Source: an uncultured Roseburia sp.
GTDB taxonomy: Bacteria > Bacillota > Clostridia > Lachnospirales > Lachnospiraceae
DNA: 15,320 bases
Assembly: GCA_900548205.1 (NCBI GenBank)
Contig: URJS01000061.1
Location: 1-15,320 of the forward strand
Direction: 5' to 3'
This document shows positions 15,231 to 15,320 of the stretch, in pieces. Position 1 is the first letter of the stretch, and every line of letters starts with the position of its first letter. The notes under the pieces were generated by a model, which worked only from the letters and a program-made list of their open reading frames with translations, was not told the origin of the DNA and ran no database searches. The position numbers were made by a program, and so were the translations under genes.

Positions 15231-15255
15231 TATATGGAAAAGATTGGCTTGTCAC
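15227..15255 (-). promoter_or_regulatory. sigma-A-type promoter of glpP
   Basis: On the minus strand, GTGACA (15250-15255, five of six consensus bases) and a perfect TATAAT (15227-15232) are separated by exactly 17 bases. Transcription would begin about seven bases after the -10, inside the palindrome, leaving a leader of roughly 100 bases before glpP. Confidence 0.75.
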
Positions 15256-15320
15256 GGACAATCAATCGTAAGCGCAAAATATTGCTACGCTGCCCATGAA
15301 TCACGCTTGCACCAAAATGA

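Noticed and set aside
15092..15304. 70-codon minus-strand frame upstream of glpP
   Set aside because: It runs through the promoter, palindrome and leader hairpin in another frame and has no family features.
1..15320. CRISPR arrays, tRNA, rRNA and intact insertion sequences
   Set aside because: I found no regularly spaced direct repeats, no tRNA cloverleaf or rRNA sequence, and no transposase with flanking inverted repeats.

Overview
The window looks like a chromosomal segment of a Gram-positive Clostridia bacterium, most likely Lachnospiraceae (an inference). The signs are strong AGGAGG-type ribosome binding sites, SbcC/SbcD and CPA2 antiporter sequences of Firmicutes type, a GlpP antiterminator, a YvyF-like zinc protein and a VanG-type ligase cluster.

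Positions 1-1570 are visibly AT-rich. They hold three small same-strand genes (118-468, 582-929, 1100-1438) with no family I recognise. Short orphan reading frames that resemble protein C-termini sit just in front of two of them. The layout resembles the 3' end of a polymorphic-toxin locus, with spare immunity genes behind discarded toxin tips. A strong hairpin terminator (1512-1570) closes it. Positions 1571-2640 hold no convincing gene and look like decayed DNA, followed by a second strong terminator (2650-2700).

Positions 2813-6849 are a compact vanG-type cluster: a D-Ala:D-Ser ligase (vanG), a D,D-peptidase/carboxypeptidase (vanXY) and a membrane serine racemase (vanT). Together these would make D-Ser, join it to D-Ala, and remove D-Ala-ended precursors, giving D-Ala-D-Ser peptidoglycan and low-level vancomycin resistance. 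No vanR, vanS, vanU, vanY or vanW is in the window, so the cluster may be silent, constitutive or controlled from elsewhere.

Positions 6959-7453 encode a small membrane protein. Then comes a minus-strand zinc-ribbon protein (7481-7867), divergent from a tight forward operon sbcD-sbcC-murI (7997-12858) for DNA-end processing and D-glutamate synthesis.

A 498-base intergenic region (12859-13356) contains two clear inverted repeats that may form a small structured RNA, and then a promoter for a CPA2-type Na+/H+ antiporter (13357-14547). A convergent glpP antiterminator gene (14554-15120, minus) ends 6 bases from it. Its leader holds a good sigma-A-type promoter whose -10 box lies in the arm of a perfect 19-bp inverted repeat, a likely operator or RNA control element.
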